Notes: generated by a model from the sequence alone, not told the origin. DNA of 64,000 nucleotides from Ruminococcus sp. OA3 (GCF_022440845.1 NZ_JAKNTO010000001.1:3410001-3474000); one strand, 5' to 3'; shown: positions 17,051 through 26,301, counted from the first letter of the stretch. Numbers and translations are program-made.

Positions 17051-17971
17051 TTATTTGCCAAGCAGCTCTTTTTCAATCCGCTCTCTTGCTTCCGGTGCCT
17101 GTTTGTCCATTTTCTCAGGGAAACCAAACATCGATACGCACGCGATATTGTCCCCGCCTGCCTTAGGCGCATCCGCTTTCATCTGTTTATTAGCAAAATC
17201 CATATCTCTCAATGTCTCGAAGATACCGTCGAAATCGACATCTCCCTCACCCATTGCCAGGTGCTGATGGATGGTAACGTCTGCTTTTCCGCGGCCATTC
17301 AGCCATGGTGGATTCGCAATATAGCGGCAGTCCAGAGTCTGGTTGTACGTGTCAGCAAACAGCACGTGCGTCAGCTCATCACCGGCATACTGCAGCATGG
17401 GGCGCACATCGCCTTTACCTTCATCGTAGAAAAAGCCGTGCGGTGAAGAATATACGTATCCCAGGTTTCTGGAGCGGAAAGATTTGACCATATCGCACGT
17501 CTCATTATTCAGCTCACAGAAATCATAAGGATGAGACTGGATCTCAACCCGGATTCCTTCTTTTTCAAACAGCGGCAGCAGCTCTTCCATGGATTTAAAC
17601 CACATGCCATTGCAGATCTCCTGCTGATTCGGATCGCCTGACAATTCCGTATTGATAACGGTAACCCCCATATTAACAGCAATCTCAATGATCTTCTTCC
17701 AGTTTGCAACTGCAAACTGTCTCTGTTCCTCTGTCGGTCCGGACCATCTGTAAACCACAATAAAGGAAGAGATCTCAACGCCTGTTTCCTTCAGTGCCTG
17801 CCGGTACTCGGCTTCACATTCTTCTGAAAAAAGCGGGTGTTTATAAAATGGATTGATGCGCGGATGCGGTGACTGTTCGATATATTTATACCCCCAGTCT
17901 GCAACCTGATGCACCATACGGTTGATATCCATCTGTTTTGCCAAAACATCAACATCAAATGCTATCTTCAT
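17051..17971 (-). CDS. IolH-like sugar isomerase/epimerase (myo-inositol catabolism family)
   Basis: 306-residue xylose-isomerase-type TIM barrel. The N-terminus MKIAFDVDVLAKQMD, then VADWGYKYIEQSPHPRINPF, SSFIVVYRWSGPTEEQRQ and VINTELSGDPNQ, is characteristic of the IolH group of inositol catabolism, with metal-ligand candidates Glu in NTELSG, EIQSHPYDF and HVLFADT. The ATG at 17971 is preceded by AAGGAGTG. Last gene of a run with an IolG-like dehydrogenase and a second isomerase. A role in converting an oxidised inositol or sugar intermediate is inferred; the exact IolH reaction is not firmly established. Confidence 0.8.
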   Translation of the reverse strand: MKIAFDVDVLAKQMDINRMVHQVADWGYKYIEQSPHPRINPFYKHPLFSEECEAEYRQALKETGVEISSFIVVYRWSGPTEEQRQFAVANWKKIIEIAVNMGVTVINTELSGDPNQQEICNGMWFKSMEELLPLFEKEGIRVEIQSHPYDFCELNNETCDMVKSFRSRNLGYVYSSPHGFFYDEGKGDVRPMLQYAGDELTHVLFADTYNQTLDCRYIANPPWLNGRGKADVTIHQHLAMGEGDVDFDGIFETLRDMDFANKQMKADAPKAGGDNIACVSMFGFPEKMDKQAPEARERIEKELLGK

Positions 17972-18061
17972 TCTCTTTGCACTCCTTCTTGAATCTATGT
18001 GTTGATACCAGGGTCAAAAGCATGGCTCTGAGACCCCTGAAACATGAGAAAGCAGCCCAAA

Positions 18062-18175
18062 CAGGCATACTTTGCCCACTGACACTCATTATACCATGAA
18101 TCTTTGATTCATGATCGCCATTCGCCGTTCGTCAAACGTGCAGGCACGCTTTCCTCACTGACGCTCATTATATCA
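18062..18175 (-). repeat. Pair of imperfect 35-bp direct repeats carrying -10 elements
   Basis: The 237-bp gap before the iolH-like gene holds two copies (18062-18096 and 18141-18175) identical at 29 of 35 positions, 79 bp apart. Read on the minus strand each contains TATAATGAG, a strong -10. A perfect 8-bp hairpin (CATGAATC-TTT-GATTCATG, 18095-18113) lies between them. They may be promoters duplicated in tandem or a dispersed intergenic repeat. Confidence 0.6.
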
Positions 18176-18208
18176 CATTTTCAGGAAGCATAAAATATTC
18201 ATTATTGC

Positions 18209-19156
18209 TTATTTACTGATTGTAGCCTCCAGTGCATCGATCGAAGTCACAACGCCTGCCTCAACAGACATCGTAAGGTCTTCCATTTCCAGCGATACCA
18301 CACCTTTATAGCCTACCATGCTGAGTACGGAGAAGAATTCCTTCCACCATTTCAGATCCTGTCCGCAGCCGACTGCAACGTAATTCCAGGTACGCTCTGC
18401 CACGTCTTCCACATGGCGGTTGTCCAGAAGACCGTCAACATCACACAGTCCTCGTTCGATTCGGGCATCTTTTCCGTGTACGTAGTAGATGGCATCACCC
18501 AGTGCTCGCGCTGAAGCGATCGGGTCTGCCCCCATGATCAGCAGATGTGACGGGTCAAGATTCATACCGATCGTCGGCCCCACGGCTTCACGCAGTTTGA
18601 ATAAAGTGCTGACATTATACACCAGCTGTCCCGGAAATTCTTCCAGGGCAATTTTCACACCGTTTGCATCCGCATGTTTTGCAAATTCTTTCCACCACGG
18701 GATCGCCACATCCTCCCACTGGTAGCGGACAGTCTCTTCCAGGTATGGATCATCCGGCGGTACGGACTGTGTTGCAACCACCCAGTTCGGTGTTTTATCA
18801 CCAGGAGCTCCAGCCGGAAGTCCGGACATCATAACGATCGTCTTAACACCAAGTTTTCCAGCCAAAGTCACGGTATCATATGCGCTCTTGCTGTGTTTTT
18901 CTCCCATAGGTCCGGGTGCGAGCGGATTGCCTGAGCAGTTAAATGCGGAAATTTCCATTCCACGTTTATTAAGTTCTTCTTTGAATGCTTTTAATTTATC
19001 TTCATCCGCGAGGAGATCCGTCGCATAGCCGTGAGGATTCGGTCCCCATCCGCCGACACATAATTCTACATGGTTCAGTCCATGTGCTTTTACCTTATCC
19101 AGCATGTCCGGGTAAGAAAAGTCCCCGTACACACCTGTACAGATTGATAAATACAT
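18209..19156 (-). CDS. Sugar phosphate isomerase/epimerase (IolE/IolI-like TIM barrel)
   Basis: 315-residue AP-endonuclease-2 type TIM barrel. Metal ligands are visible as Glu in ALEEFPGQ, Asp/His in MNLDPSHLLI, His/Asp in YVHGKDARI and Glu in VSLEMED. The start is the ATG at 19156 after GGAGGTAGAAGG, not an in-frame ATG nine codons upstream. It follows the IolG-like gene by 28 bases. Related enzymes act as inosose dehydratases or isomerases, 3-keto-sugar lyases, and the catalytic subunits of C-deglycosidases; context favours a keto-inositol or keto-glycoside substrate. Confidence 0.8.
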   Translation of the reverse strand: MYLSICTGVYGDFSYPDMLDKVKAHGLNHVELCVGGWGPNPHGYATDLLADEDKLKAFKEELNKRGMEISAFNCSGNPLAPGPMGEKHSKSAYDTVTLAGKLGVKTIVMMSGLPAGAPGDKTPNWVVATQSVPPDDPYLEETVRYQWEDVAIPWWKEFAKHADANGVKIALEEFPGQLVYNVSTLFKLREAVGPTIGMNLDPSHLLIMGADPIASARALGDAIYYVHGKDARIERGLCDVDGLLDNRHVEDVAERTWNYVAVGCGQDLKWWKEFFSVLSMVGYKGVVSLEMEDLTMSVEAGVVTSIDALEATISK

Positions 19157-19184
19157 AATCCTTCTACCTCCGTTTATGTACAAA

Positions 19185-20195
19185 TTATTTATAAAATTCC
19201 GGGCACTCTTCGATCACGATTTTCTGTTTTGTCTGAGTATCCCTTGCGATGGATGCAGTAGATGCTGTAACCTGACCTACATATCCATCCCAGGACGTCG
19301 GTCCGTCTACTCTGTTTTCCTTGCACGCATTGATCCATGCCTGGAATTCAATGTTGTAAGCATCAATAAAACGTTCGGACCAGTCTTTACAGATCGGTGT
19401 CACGCGGGATGCGTTTGTTCTGATCATGGCATTAGGCGGCTCCGGCAGGTTCAGTGTTCCTTCTTCACAGCAGACTTCGCATTTGATGTCATATCCGTAG
19501 CCGCATTTTACAAATGCTTCGACGTCAATTCTGACACCGGACTTTGTGGTCAGGTACATAATCTGCGGATCCCTTAAAATCTCAGTTGATTTTCTGGATG
19601 CCTTCGGGAATACAACCTCCACTTCATCGTATTCTTCCCCGAGCAGCCATCTCATCACATCGATCTCATGAATCATCGTGTTCTCAACAGACATTGCTGT
19701 TGTCGTGTAATCCGGGCATGTTGCATTTCTGTGGCAGCAGTGTACCATCAGGGCATCTCCAAATTCACCGGAATCCAGCATTTTTTTCAGCTGATTGTAT
19801 CCAGGATCATAACGTCTCATGAAACCAACCTGTACCAGGTGCCTGCCGCCTGCCATCTCTGCTTCCATGATACGTTTGCACGCATCCGCTTTCGGTGCCA
19901 GCGGTTTCTCGCAGAGGACAAATTTACCCGCTTTTACTGCAGCAGTCACGTATTTCTCATGAAATTCATCGATTGTCGTAACGACAACTGCATCTACTTC
20001 ATCAGATGCAATCATTTCTTCTCCGTCTTCATAGAATTTGCAGCCATATTTTTCAGCTACGCTTGTTCCAAATTCCACATTAACATCTGAGCATGCTACT
20101 GCGCGTGCTCCCTGCAGAGTATTGTTGATTCTCTCGATATGTGTTCTTCCGATGGCGCCTGTTCCGACAACCCCAACTCTTAATACATCACTCAT
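19185..20195 (-). CDS. Inositol 2-dehydrogenase-like oxidoreductase (Gfo/Idh/MocA, IolG type)
   Basis: 336-residue NAD(P)-dependent dehydrogenase. Rossmann motif GVVGTGAIGRTHIERI, EKPLAP (catalytic Lys), VGFMRRYDPGYNQLK, HCCHRNATC, MIHEIDVMRWLLGEEYDEVEVV (catalytic Asp/His region), then DPQIMYLTTKSGVRIDVEAF and GYGYDIKCEVCCEEGTLNLP. These blocks match inositol 2-dehydrogenase more closely than generic family members. ATG at 20195 after AAAGGAAG. It likely oxidises inositol, a methyl-inositol or a glycoside at one hydroxyl to a ketone for the downstream isomerases. Confidence 0.83.
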   Translation of the reverse strand: MSDVLRVGVVGTGAIGRTHIERINNTLQGARAVACSDVNVEFGTSVAEKYGCKFYEDGEEMIASDEVDAVVVTTIDEFHEKYVTAAVKAGKFVLCEKPLAPKADACKRIMEAEMAGGRHLVQVGFMRRYDPGYNQLKKMLDSGEFGDALMVHCCHRNATCPDYTTTAMSVENTMIHEIDVMRWLLGEEYDEVEVVFPKASRKSTEILRDPQIMYLTTKSGVRIDVEAFVKCGYGYDIKCEVCCEEGTLNLPEPPNAMIRTNASRVTPICKDWSERFIDAYNIEFQAWINACKENRVDGPTSWDGYVGQVTASTASIARDTQTKQKIVIEECPEFYK

Positions 20196-20339
20196 TTTTT
20201 GCTTCCTTTCCAATTCATGTTTTTCTTAAAACGAACAGCACGTTTGACATTCTGTTAGGCCTATTATATCATGCTTTTTTTTATTAAAACATCACATTTC
20301 AATAAAAAGATAGCACAAATTAATTTTTTATTCATACAA

Positions 20340-21665
20340 TCAGTATGCTCTCTCCAGTTCTTCCCGTGCAATCTCCACCCAGCGGATAACCTGTTCCGGC
20401 TTATTACTGATCGTGTGCAGGTCTTTCAGCACAACCTCCACATGATTCTGATTCTCTCTGGTCTTCTCGTACATTCTTCGAAGTTCTGTGCGGATCACAT
20501 CCTCATTCATATCCGGAACTGTCACGTGTGCTGAATTTGCTTTGTAAGAGTACACGAAGTCAGACTTCAGATATTCAGCCATTTTCTCCATATCTGACCA
20601 CTGGGAAACAGATACCCGGCGCATGTTAGGCAGCTTGCTGATCCAGTCCCACTTTGTGTCAATGCCTTCGCAGCAGGCATAGCATGTCAGTCCGAAAAGC
20701 TCAGCAACCTGTTTGTGATAAGGATAGATAAACTCTTTAAACATCTCCGGAGAGATATCACCGCACTCCTGCGCCTCACATAATCCCCACATCGTCTTTA
20801 ATGTCACCGGCTCTGCAGGATTGTAAAGGCTGTCGGTCAAACCAAGGCCTCCCGAACCCACAAATGTATTGTCTGTATTGTCATACAGCAGATTCTGCGC
20901 TTCCAGAAACCGGAGTTTTTTAATATATCCGTTTGTTAATTTGGCAAAGATCTCATGTACTTTTTCCGGAAAATCATAGAAATCATACATCAGGCCGTCC
21001 AGTCCACGGAAGTTTGCATAGGCAAGTGCGATATGGGAAGACCAGAACCACCAGGTACGCATTTTTACTTCCACGATACCGTCAAATATCTCTCTCGCCA
21101 GTTCCAGTGCGGCATTCGTTGCTTTTTCATCTACGACTACTACCGGATCCTCGATGCTTTTTTCCACATCCAGCTCTTCGAATTCCTCATCATCCATATC
21201 TTTCATGGTTGCTACCCAGGAATACGCTTTATTCTTATCGTCTTTATCAATCTCCGTCTTGTTCTCTCCGATACCCCATTCCGTGTTGACCGCTCTGTGC
21301 GGAAGGTAAAACACCGGAGTCAGTGGCTTATCATCTTTCAGCTGTGTTGCCCAGAAGATTTCTTTCCGAAACCACATCTCCCAGTCCTGTGCCATATAGC
21401 CTTCACATCTGATATCCCGGTCAAATCTGACCGCCTCGTTCCAGCCATTTTCCATGTCAACCAGAATCAGCGGTCTTGTAGGCTTCAGGTCATTATGGTC
21501 TTTCCATAATCTGATTTTTTCAGTTTCCTGCGGCCTTTCACATAACGCCCGGAATTCTTTTGCGAGACTGCGAAGAATTTCCCTGTCTTTCTCAGTAACC
21601 TTTACTTCCTCAATCGGCCATCCTTCTGTGATCCAGTTTCCCCAATATCCTTTGTCAATTCTCAT
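20340..21665 (-). CDS. URO-D family protein, long type (putative corrinoid-linked methyltransferase)
   Basis: 441-residue protein of the uroporphyrinogen decarboxylase superfamily, which contains tetrapyrrole decarboxylases and corrinoid-dependent methyltransferases. No decarboxylase Arg-rich N-terminal motif is seen. The usual methyltransferase HxCG zinc motif is replaced by CYACCEGIDTKWDWISKL, shared in form with the gene at 24004 (GCCDPLERLW). ATG at 21665 follows GGAGG. It heads the operon with the IolG-like and two isomerase genes, 144 bases upstream of the dehydrogenase, and is divergent from an AraC-CobW pair. Demethylation of a methylated sugar or inositol is the favoured inference. 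Confidence 0.75.
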   Translation of the reverse strand: MRIDKGYWGNWITEGWPIEEVKVTEKDREILRSLAKEFRALCERPQETEKIRLWKDHNDLKPTRPLILVDMENGWNEAVRFDRDIRCEGYMAQDWEMWFRKEIFWATQLKDDKPLTPVFYLPHRAVNTEWGIGENKTEIDKDDKNKAYSWVATMKDMDDEEFEELDVEKSIEDPVVVVDEKATNAALELAREIFDGIVEVKMRTWWFWSSHIALAYANFRGLDGLMYDFYDFPEKVHEIFAKLTNGYIKKLRFLEAQNLLYDNTDNTFVGSGGLGLTDSLYNPAEPVTLKTMWGLCEAQECGDISPEMFKEFIYPYHKQVAELFGLTCYACCEGIDTKWDWISKLPNMRRVSVSQWSDMEKMAEYLKSDFVYSYKANSAHVTVPDMNEDVIRTELRRMYEKTRENQNHVEVVLKDLHTISNKPEQVIRWVEIAREELERAY

Positions 21666-21789
21666 GCGATCAAACCTCCAACATTTTCATATTTCCGCAT
21701 TATTGCTTTGATGGTTTTAGTGTATCACCCATCATACTTTCTGGTGAGAACAAAGAACTCTATTTTTAGCACATATCAACTTTTTCTAC

Positions 21790-21818
21790 TTTACATTTAT
21801 GCTTAGATAAGCTAAAAT
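21790..21818 (+). promoter_or_regulatory. Promoter for AraC-CobW pair
   Basis: TTTACA (21790-21795) and TAAAAT (21813-21818) with a 17-bp spacer. The spacer contains a short palindrome, GCTTAGATAAGC (21801-21812), a possible regulator site. Confidence 0.65.
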
Positions 21819-21842
21819 AAAAAACAAAGGAGGACTTAGCAT

Positions 21843-22820
21843 ATGGGAATTTATTATGACTTTCCTTCCTCTGATACCTCTTCTATAGCTGTTGCTTTCG
21901 AGCAGTATCGGGATCCTGAGGAAGTGGAACTTCACATGCACCACCATTATGAGTTTACTCTCGTTAACCGCGGAACCTGCATTCATAAATTTCGCGGTGT
22001 TGAGGTCCCTTTGATTGCCGGTGATGTTTTTCTGATTCCCCCGGATGAAGAGCATGGATATTTGCTGGATTCCAATTCTGCAATTACCAACTGCTATTTT
22101 TTCCCGGAGCGTCTCGGACAGTTTTCCGAATACGTAAAAACCGGCACGTTTCAGCAATCAGAAATCCCATTTGGTCTGGAGGATATCAAAAATCAGTGGG
22201 ACAGCCTGCTTTCCACGATCACTCTGCGCAGCGGCACTATTGCAGAAGAACCTCTCCTGGTCACAGATAACATGACCAAACAGGGCGTCCTGCATCTTGC
22301 ACCTGCCGAGGCTATGGATGTTGAATCTCTTCTTGGCAGGATTCACGAAGAGCATCTGAATCTCCAGTATGATTCAGAGTATATGAAATCTGCAATTCTT
22401 CAGATGATACTCGTCATATTCAAACGTGCCAAGAATAATCAGCCGCAAAAACTTCCAAAGCAGCCGGAACGAAAAAAGCAGATGATCATTGACTCTTTGA
22501 TTTTTCTCGAAGAACATTATCCCGAGGCACTTACCGTCAGTGATATTGCTGCCGCTTCTTCGCTCTCCGAGAGTTATTTTCGGAATATTTTCAAAGAAGT
22601 CACCGGTCTGGCTCCGCTTGATTATCTGAACCGTATCCGGGTAATCAAGGCACTCGAATACCTGCAAAGCGAGGATCTTCCCATCTCGGAAGCCGCTGCC
22701 AAAGTCGGCATTATCGACTCTAATTATTTCACACGGGTCTTTAAAAAAGTAATGGGATACCCCCCGCGATATTTTAAAAAAATACCAAAACAACCGGAGG
22801 AAGCATCAACCACAATTTAA
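21843..22820 (+). CDS. AraC family transcriptional regulator with cupin sensor
   Basis: 325 residues. N-terminal cupin (EVELHMHHHYEFTLVNRGTCIHKF, IAGDVFLIPPDEEHGY) for ligand binding; C-terminal double helix-turn-helix (TVSDIAAASSLSESYFRNIFKEVTGLAPLDYLNRIRVIKALEYL and ISEAAAKVGIIDSNYFTRVFKKVMGYPPRYFKK). Upstream GGAGG. It is co-transcribed with the CobW-type GTPase (19 bases apart) and divergent from the long URO-D operon at 21665, which it probably controls. The inducer is unknown. Confidence 0.9.
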   Translation: MGIYYDFPSSDTSSIAVAFEQYRDPEEVELHMHHHYEFTLVNRGTCIHKFRGVEVPLIAGDVFLIPPDEEHGYLLDSNSAITNCYFFPERLGQFSEYVKTGTFQQSEIPFGLEDIKNQWDSLLSTITLRSGTIAEEPLLVTDNMTKQGVLHLAPAEAMDVESLLGRIHEEHLNLQYDSEYMKSAILQMILVIFKRAKNNQPQKLPKQPERKKQMIIDSLIFLEEHYPEALTVSDIAAASSLSESYFRNIFKEVTGLAPLDYLNRIRVIKALEYLQSEDLPISEAAAKVGIIDSNYFTRVFKKVMGYPPRYFKKIPKQPEEASTTI

Positions 22821-22839
22821 GAAAGTATGAGGTAGTAAA

Positions 22840-23778
22840 ATGGTCAAGGTAGACTTAATCACCGGATTTTTAGGCGCCGGAAAAACCACGTTTATCCAGA
22901 AATATGCCGATTATTTTATTAAAAAAGGTCAGAAGATCAACATTATTGAAAATGAATTCGGCAATGTCAGCGTTGATTCCATTATCCTGAAAGATGAAGC
23001 ATGCGATATCACCCAGCTGTCCGGAGGCTGTATGTGTTGTACTGCCAAGGTAGCGTTCCAGAATATGCTCCTCGATATGTCAGCTGAAGGCTATGACCGT
23101 ATTCTCGTAGAGCCGTCTGGAATCTATGATGTCGATGAATTTTTTGAAATCCTCATGACGGAACCTGTCAAGGACTGCTGCCAGATCGGAAGCATCCTGA
23201 CGATTGCGGATGCCCGCTTCGACGAAAAACTCTCCGACGAGGCTCAGTACATCATGTTCTCTCAGCTGCTGTGTACAGGAAAGCTGATTATGAGCAAAAC
23301 TCAGACCGCCGACGAAGCCACACAGAATGCAACCATCAGCAGGCTTAATCAGATCATCTCTGACCGCGGCAGCCGACGTGTCTTTGGCGATGACGTCTGC
23401 CGGAAGAACTGGGACGATCTCACGGACGATGATTTCGAATCTTTTGCCAGCTGCGGTTACCAGCTGATCGAACATGAACGTGAATTCATGCAGCACGGAC
23501 GCGTTTTTACAGCAAGGGTTATGGCACACCTCTGCACGGATCAGCATGATCTGGAAGAGCGAATTCAGAAGCTGTTGTCCGACCCCAGTTACGGAAATAT
23601 CCTTCGTGTCAAGGGACATATCGCAGATACAGGCGGCAACTGGTACGAGATAAACTGTTCTCTGGATGGTTTCTATATCAGACCGTCCAATGTCAGGAAA
23701 GGCCTGTTCATCGTCATCGGGCAGGACCTCGAGGAAGACGCTGTGCAAAATGCATTTATTCCACGAAGAAGAAAATAA
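22840..23778 (+). CDS. CobW/P47K-type GTPase (G3E metallochaperone family)
   Basis: 312-residue G3E GTPase. Walker A GFLGAGKTT (residues 9-17), the metal-binding CxCC motif GGCMCC (Cys64, 66, 67), ENEFGNVSVD switch and VEPSGIYDVDEF. The guanine-specificity loop is degenerate (SKTQTAD). G3E proteins deliver metals or cofactors to partner enzymes, including cobalamin-related and zinc or nitrile-hydratase systems. Linkage to URO-D and AraC genes suggests cofactor or metal delivery to the URO-D methyltransferase-like enzyme. The C-terminal domain is short. Confidence 0.85.
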   Translation: MVKVDLITGFLGAGKTTFIQKYADYFIKKGQKINIIENEFGNVSVDSIILKDEACDITQLSGGCMCCTAKVAFQNMLLDMSAEGYDRILVEPSGIYDVDEFFEILMTEPVKDCCQIGSILTIADARFDEKLSDEAQYIMFSQLLCTGKLIMSKTQTADEATQNATISRLNQIISDRGSRRVFGDDVCRKNWDDLTDDDFESFASCGYQLIEHEREFMQHGRVFTARVMAHLCTDQHDLEERIQKLLSDPSYGNILRVKGHIADTGGNWYEINCSLDGFYIRPSNVRKGLFIVIGQDLEEDAVQNAFIPRRRK

Positions 23779-23893
23779 CCGGATTTTTACCGCCGTGCGG
23801 AAATTACAGCAATGTTGAGAAAACATTCAAAAATTGACTTATTTTTTCTGATCTGCTCCCTGATAAAACCCATTAACAAAATTTATTGTTTGC

Positions 23894-23954
23894 AGAAAGA
23901 AAGAGCGACCTGTGAGGGCTGGTTGATATGCCCCTGCAAGTCACTCTTTCTTCT
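23894..23954. terminator. Bidirectional terminator between CobW and URO-D genes
   Basis: Long hairpin with about 22-base arms (AGAAAGAAAGAGCGACCTG and its near complement), A-rich on one flank and T-rich on the other, between two convergent genes. Confidence 0.75.
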
Positions 23955-24003
23955 CTGTATTTAACATTAATGACAGCAATGAACGCAGTCATCAAAATTG
24001 ATG

Positions 24004-25233
24004 TTACGCATTCCAGTTATCAGCAATACACTCTTTCATGATCTCAACACAGCGTTTTGCCTTGTCAACATTGTTATGAATCGTGTAGGCATCCCTGATT
24101 GTAAGCTCTACGGTACAATCCTTTGCACACTGCAGTGTTTTTGTGATATGCGCACGCCATGCATCCTCATCCAGAACTTCTGAGACGCCGATATAGTTCG
24201 GGCTCGGTTTTCTCTGATAAATAGTCTTTCTGCCTGCAAGCACTTCACCCATGAATTCTTCATTAGTCCACGGTGAAATGGAAGCTTTTCTGAGGTTGGT
24301 CAGCTGACTCAGGCACGGCCACAGACGCTCCAGCGGATCGCAGCACCCAAAAGATACCAGACCAAAGCGGTCAGCCACTTTCTTATAAGAATCCCATACC
24401 ATAGACTCAAACATTTCCTGAGATACGTTGATCGTCTCCTGAGAATCCATATGCAGCCAGATCTGGTTCAGATCAACCGGTCCTTCGGACGGCAGTTCGT
24501 CTGTCAGGCAGATGGAACCCTGATTGCACTCTTCATATCCTGATGTTGGGTAGAGAAGGCCACTGTCTCTCCACTCCTCAAAGAATTTCAGATAATCATC
24601 CGCAAGCTGGTTCAGAACCTGAACAAACTCATCCGGATAGTCATACAGCGCATAGCACATATTCTGCATGCCCATGATATGTACAAGATCCTGTGTCAGC
24701 CAGCATGTCAGAGATTTACCGACATGTTTTACAGGAAGAATATCGCCGAATGCATCCTCTGCCGCTTTAAAATATTCATTTGTCTCGTCAACCTTAATTT
24801 TAAATTCTGAAGGTCTGAACTTGTCAATTTCTTCCCCGAGTTCTTCTACCTGCTCTGTAAAATGCTGTCCCAGTCCTCCATCAGATGCTACTTCTTTCTG
24901 CACATCAAAACCCCATGGTTTCAGATCCAGATCCCACCATACACCGAAATATGGTGCCACAACCTTATCATCATCCAGAACCTGCATATTATAAAAGTTA
25001 TGCAGCAGACGTTCCTCAATTCTGCGCGCCATCGGATCTTCACACTGCATCCGTGGGAATAGTACTTCCTGCGTAAAATTATCGATTTCCAGATGAATCA
25101 TCGGGCGCTCACCCTTACATGAATTATGCGCAATCCATTCTTTTGTACGTTTTACATTCTTATCGCTTTTTGCAATTTCTAACTGTGTGTTCGCCAGTTC
25201 TCTAAGCCGTTCTCTCTCTTTTGGTGATATCAT
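24004..25233 (-). CDS. URO-D family protein, long type, second copy
   Basis: 409 residues, starting MISPKERERLRELANTQ after GAGAGGG; the frame is open for 23 more codons upstream but without a ribosome site. It is homologous to the 20340-21665 protein. Notable features are DLDLKPWGFDVQKEV, LTCWLTQDLVHIMGMQNMCYALYDYP, EECNQGSICLTDEL and a Cys-Cys site SFGCCDPLERLWPCL in the zinc-site position. It follows an AraC gene on the same strand but has its own promoter (25301-25329). Predicted methyltransferase or demethylase; substrate unknown. Confidence 0.75.
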   Translation of the reverse strand: MISPKERERLRELANTQLEIAKSDKNVKRTKEWIAHNSCKGERPMIHLEIDNFTQEVLFPRMQCEDPMARRIEERLLHNFYNMQVLDDDKVVAPYFGVWWDLDLKPWGFDVQKEVASDGGLGQHFTEQVEELGEEIDKFRPSEFKIKVDETNEYFKAAEDAFGDILPVKHVGKSLTCWLTQDLVHIMGMQNMCYALYDYPDEFVQVLNQLADDYLKFFEEWRDSGLLYPTSGYEECNQGSICLTDELPSEGPVDLNQIWLHMDSQETINVSQEMFESMVWDSYKKVADRFGLVSFGCCDPLERLWPCLSQLTNLRKASISPWTNEEFMGEVLAGRKTIYQRKPSPNYIGVSEVLDEDAWRAHITKTLQCAKDCTVELTIRDAYTIHNNVDKAKRCVEIMKECIADNWNA

Positions 25234-25300
25234 ACTTTCGCCCTCTCTTACATTTGCTTTTTCCCGTTTTCTTTCGGTTTTTTTCTCAACCGTTAGATTC

Positions 25301-25329
25301 ATGATAGTACATTTTCAGGCGTATTCCAA
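25301..25329 (-). promoter_or_regulatory. Promoter for second long-type URO-D gene
   Basis: Minus-strand TTGGAA (25324-25329) and TATCAT (25301-25306), 17-bp spacer, in the gap downstream of the AraC gene. Confidence 0.6.
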
Positions 25330-25369
25330 TAAAGATTCTGGCCATACAATTGCAATTTTCTGCTTACTT

Positions 25370-26227
25370 TTACATCGGAAATTCCCGAAATTTTTTCGGT
25401 GACAGACCATTCTGCGCCGTGAACGTATTGATAAAATGTGATTCACTGTTAAATCCTACAGAGAGAGCAATTTCCTTGACCGGAAGTGCCGTCGTCTTCA
25501 GCAGATGTTTCGCCTCATTCAGGCGTCTTCTGATAATATATTCTTTGGGTGAGCTGTTCATGGCCTGACGGAACTTTCTGGAAAAATGCGATTCACTTAA
25601 GCCAACGTGTTCCGCGATCATCCCTACTGACAAATCCTTATCCAGGTTCTCACCGATAAAACTGATCGCCTCCTCGACTACCTGTTCCTTTATATCCTTC
25701 GATTCACGTCCGCTCCCTGTGATGTTTTTACAAAGCTCTATCAGCATTTTATAAATGTTCAGGGAATCTTCGTATTCGGAACAGAATTTTTCGTATCTGC
25801 AGTTTGATATTATTTCCTTAAATGTCCTCTCAATGTGCTCACCCTGTTCCAGATGAAACACCGGATGTCCGCAGATATTTTTCGTTATATCGCTGTGAAA
25901 CTGTCCTGAATTGGAACCATCAAAATGGATCCACATGAACTCCGTGAAACCAATCGCATGGTATTCGTGCGGAAGATGACAGTTGACGAATGCCATATCC
26001 CCTTCCCTGGCATTAAAGGTTTCTCCTTCTGTAGTCACAGACAGTTTGCCTTTTTTCACATAAAGCAGCAGGTAATTCCCGTAGTCCTGCCGCTCCACCC
26101 GGTATCCGTAATCGCAGAAAAAATGACCGATCGATGTAAAATAAAACAGTTGGTTCTTGGCCGTAGCTGATGGTGTAAAAAAATAAAAGTCTGATCCTGA
26201 GAGCACACCTTCCAGTTGGCATAACAT
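25370..26227 (-). CDS. AraC family transcriptional regulator
   Basis: 285 residues from the ATG at 26227, which has GGAGG 7 bases upstream. The N-terminal sensor begins LSGSDFYFFTPSATAKNQLFYFTSIG, and the C-terminal DNA-binding part is LSVGMIAEHVGLSESHFSRKFRQAMNSSPKEYIIRRRLNEAKHLL plus VKEIALSVGFNSESHFINTFTAQNGLSPKKFREF. It sits between a URO-D gene (same strand) and a sodium symporter (divergent) and probably controls one or both. Direct repeats at 26302-26331 may be its sites. Confidence 0.9.
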   Translation of the reverse strand: MLCQLEGVLSGSDFYFFTPSATAKNQLFYFTSIGHFFCDYGYRVERQDYGNYLLLYVKKGKLSVTTEGETFNAREGDMAFVNCHLPHEYHAIGFTEFMWIHFDGSNSGQFHSDITKNICGHPVFHLEQGEHIERTFKEIISNCRYEKFCSEYEDSLNIYKMLIELCKNITGSGRESKDIKEQVVEEAISFIGENLDKDLSVGMIAEHVGLSESHFSRKFRQAMNSSPKEYIIRRRLNEAKHLLKTTALPVKEIALSVGFNSESHFINTFTAQNGLSPKKFREFPM

Positions 26228-26301
26228 AGGCTTACCTCCTTCTCTTATATCTGGTTCCATTTTACCACAAAACATGAGTCTGCAAAACAAGTATAATCTC
26301 A

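Noticed and set aside
18095-18113. Short hairpin considered as a terminator within the inositol operon
   Set aside because: The 8-bp stem has no T-tract on either side and lies between two promoter-like repeats, so termination is not supported.
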